Positions 14,655 through 15,556 of a stretch of 15,556 nucleotides of DNA are shown here, one piece after another. Source of the stretch: Bacteroidales bacterium UBA7574 (GTDB lineage Bacteria > Bacteroidota > Bacteroidia > Bacteroidales > Paludibacteraceae); contig DLLA01000030.1 in the NCBI GenBank assembly GCA_002479035.1, positions 10,402 through 25,957 of the forward strand, in the 5' to 3' direction. Every line of letters starts with the position of its first letter. Position 1 is the stretch's first letter. The position numbers were made by a program, and so were the translations under genes. Under the pieces are notes generated by a model that was not told the origin of the DNA, searched no databases, and was given only the letters and a program-made list of their open reading frames with translations.

Positions 14655-14662
14655 TACCTTTG
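14655..14662 (+). promoter_or_regulatory. Probable -7 promoter element of the small GNVVYY gene
   Basis: TACCTTTG matches TAnnTTTG and lies 58 nt before the ATG at 14721. The -33 position falls in the terminator hairpin and has only TTCG (14630-14633, 21-nt spacing), so this promoter probably needs an activator or is weak. Confidence 0.6.
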
Positions 14663-14720
14663 CACTGTCTTCGAGGCGCGGGGCACGTTGCCGAGCGTAA
14701 ACAACGAGGACGCAAATAAA

Positions 14721-15047
14721 ATGAAGATTAATATCAAGAGTATGCCCATACGTGGCAGCAAAGGGACGCGGACAATGATGCAGTTGCACGGTCGCGTGGG
14801 AAACGTGGTGTATTACGTGCGGGACGGCAGGCAGTACCTGCGCCGCTATGCCGTGCCGGGCGGCAAGACCACCGAGCGGCAGCGCCTCCACCGCCAACTG
14901 TTCGCCGCCGCCGTGGAGAACGCCGGCATCATCTATCGCAGTCCGCGCTTGCGCAAACCCTACGAACAACTGTGGATAGAGCACGGCGACTGCCGCCGCA
15001 TGAGCCTCTACAACTACATCGTCCGCCACTTCCTCGTTCTCCGCTAA
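14721..15047 (+). CDS. Small basic conserved protein with GRVGNVVYYVRDGRQY motif
   Basis: 108 residues from the ATG at 14721. An in-frame TTG at 14688 is rejected because the ATG sits in an A-rich context (AAATAAAATG) and at a sensible distance from the promoter element. No signal peptide or membrane segment. The N-terminal third contains SMPIRGSKG and GRVGNVVYYVRDGRQYLRRY (35-54); I know this GxxGNVVYY...R pattern from small hypothetical proteins of Bacteroidota, some in phage-like or mobile surroundings, but cannot give a function. The rest is Arg/Lys-rich with aromatic anchors (IIYRSPRLRKPYEQLWIEHGD, LYNYIVRHFLVLR), suggesting a nucleic-acid-binding or structural role. It is followed by a 263-nt repeat array and a VirE-like gene. 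Confidence 0.72.
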   Translation: MKINIKSMPIRGSKGTRTMMQLHGRVGNVVYYVRDGRQYLRRYAVPGGKTTERQRLHRQLFAAAVENAGIIYRSPRLRKPYEQLWIEHGDCRRMSLYNYIVRHFLVLR

Positions 15048-15061
15048 TTGCCGCGGGGCAT

Positions 15062-15278
15062 TTATTCTCCGTTAATTGCCGTTAATTGACCGTTAATGTT
15101 TTCCTCCATTAATGCCCATTAAAAGACCATTAAAAAGGCGTTAAATGGTACTCGATAATGTAATTAACGAATAATTAACGACAATTAACGGAGACAACAC
15201 CCGATAATGCCATTAACGAATAATTAACGGCAATTAACGGAGAATAACACCCGATAATGTTTTAATGGTTCTTTAATG
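15062..15278. repeat. Phased TTAAYG array with a 26-bp perfect inverted repeat
   Basis: Fifteen hexamers. CRTTAA (reverse orientation) starts at 15070, 15080, 15091, 15107, 15117, 15128 and 15139. TTAAYG (forward) starts at 15164, 15175, 15185, 15213, 15224, 15234, 15262 and 15273. Forward spacing is 11, 10, 28, 11, 10, 28, 11. The forward half is made of two near-identical units beginning CGATAATG (15153-15201 and 15202-15251) plus a partial third from 15252. Bases 15062-15087 are the exact reverse complement of 15222-15247. The layout resembles plasmid or phage iterons or a multi-site operator; it occupies nearly all of the gap between the small basic gene and the VirE-like gene. Confidence 0.9.
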
Positions 15279-15310
15279 GCTTTTCATGGAGAACAAAACA
15301 CCTATATTAT

Positions 15311-15556
15311 ATGGAAAAGGAAAAGAAGAAAAAGAAAGAGAAGGACAGTCGCCAGCAGGTGGCGGCGGACTGGATACAGGAGAACTACCTGCAATTCAAC
15401 AGGCTCAGGGTGGATACGGTGAGGCAGCGGGTGCAAATACAGACCGAGACCTCCCCAACCCCGACTCCCCCAACCCCCTCAGAGAGGGGGCTCGACGGAT
15501 ATGGAATACCTTCCCGAGAAATATCACCCGATTTTGCAAGCCCCTCCTTTGGAGGG
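15311..15556 (+). CDS. Start of a VirE N-terminal/primase-like protein (3' end outside window)
   Basis: 82 codons are visible from the ATG at 15311 and the frame is still open at the window end. The product starts with a very basic run (MEKEKKKKKEKDSRQQ), then WIQENYLQFNRLRVDTVRQRVQIQTE. This resembles the first strand-helix of Bacteroidota virulence-associated E (VirE_N/BT4734-like) primase-helicase proteins, where a W/F-L-x-x-x-Y-x-F-R-x-N segment opens the domain. From about residue 47 the sequence turns into low-complexity, Pro-rich code (SPTPTPPTPSERG) produced by C-rich palindromic DNA, unlike the expected continuation. Either a short repeat element has inserted in frame or the gene is decaying. 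No Bacteroidota promoter element is visible in the 50 nt upstream. Confidence 0.5.
   Translation, partial: MEKEKKKKKEKDSRQQVAADWIQENYLQFNRLRVDTVRQRVQIQTETSPTPTPPTPSERGLDGYGIPSREISPDFASPSFGG
15453..15556. repeat. C-rich palindromic (REP-like) sequence inside the VirE-like frame
   Basis: The 10-mer CCCCAACCCC occurs at 15453-15462 and again within 15467-15478. It is followed by a perfect 7-bp hairpin CCCCCTC-AGA-GAGGGGG (15474-15490). A second hairpin, CCCTCC-TTT-GGAGGG (15542-15556), reaches the window end and may extend past it. The composition contrasts sharply with the A-rich start of the gene and the AT-rich array before it. Confidence 0.65.

Larger units (their letters stand above)
14418..14720. 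other. 303-nt intergenic region rich in repeats and hairpins
   Basis: AT-rich in its first half. It contains a 14-bp tandem repeat, a large imperfect hairpin (14420-14513), helically spaced TGGA repeats (14539-14626), an intrinsic terminator (14618-14650) and a -7 promoter element (14655-14662). No plausible gene lies in it on either strand. Confidence 0.75.

Noticed and set aside
14688..14720. TTG start adding 11 residues to the small GNVVYY protein
   Set aside because: Rare start codon with poor context; the ATG at 14721 follows an A-rich leader.
15062..15278. CRISPR-like spacing of repeats
   Set aside because: Units are ~50 bp head to tail with near-identical content and no unique spacers, half of the hexamers are inverted, and no cas genes are present.

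Overview
The window reads as a chromosomal segment of a fairly G+C-rich member of the Bacteroidota, most likely the order Bacteroidales. Evidence for this is the phylum-type promoter (TTTG, about 20 nt, then TAnnTTTG) at 5776-5807 and 13160-13191, exported proteins ending in type IX secretion (T9SS)-like sorting tails, an OmpA-type outer membrane protein, a eukaryote-like GT3 glycogen synthase and a DUF4143 ATPase. Every supported gene is on the + strand. I saw no rRNA, tRNA, CRISPR array or complete insertion sequence.

Region 1 (2-5584) is a cell-surface cluster. It holds the 3' end of a large exported protein, an 887-residue repeat-rich surface protein whose start overlaps the previous stop by 4 nt, and a beta-barrel/carboxypeptidase-regulatory-like/OmpA protein with an unusually good Shine-Dalgarno sequence. 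A strong intrinsic terminator at 5618-5650 closes it.

Region 2 (5776-9899) is a tightly packed operon behind a near-consensus promoter. It contains a pRiA4b ORF-3-like protein, miaA (tRNA dimethylallyltransferase), a PKD-domain lipoprotein and a GT3 glycogen synthase, with junctions of 1-nt overlap, 4-nt overlap and a 4-nt gap. The first three genes are G-rich on the coding strand, whereas the genes on either side are C-rich, so this block may have a different positional history.

Region 3 (9922-13125) is a probable operon of an RsmF/NOP2-type m5C rRNA methyltransferase, a DUF6340-like exported protein and a UmuD-like S24 protein. The S24 protein has an intact Ser-Lys dyad, no DNA-binding head and an unrecognised C-terminal extension of about 100 residues.

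Region 4 (13160-15556) looks like accessory DNA: a DUF4143 AAA ATPase, a small basic protein with a GRVGNVVYY motif, and the start of a VirE-N/primase-like gene. Each is preceded by its own short-repeat array, set at or near the DNA helical pitch: 16-nt alternating complementary arms before the ATPase, TGGA iterations before the small protein, and a 15-copy TTAAYG array containing a perfect 26-bp inverted repeat before the VirE-like gene. These arrays are the most unusual content of the window. Their function is unknown; operators or iterons are the leading guesses.
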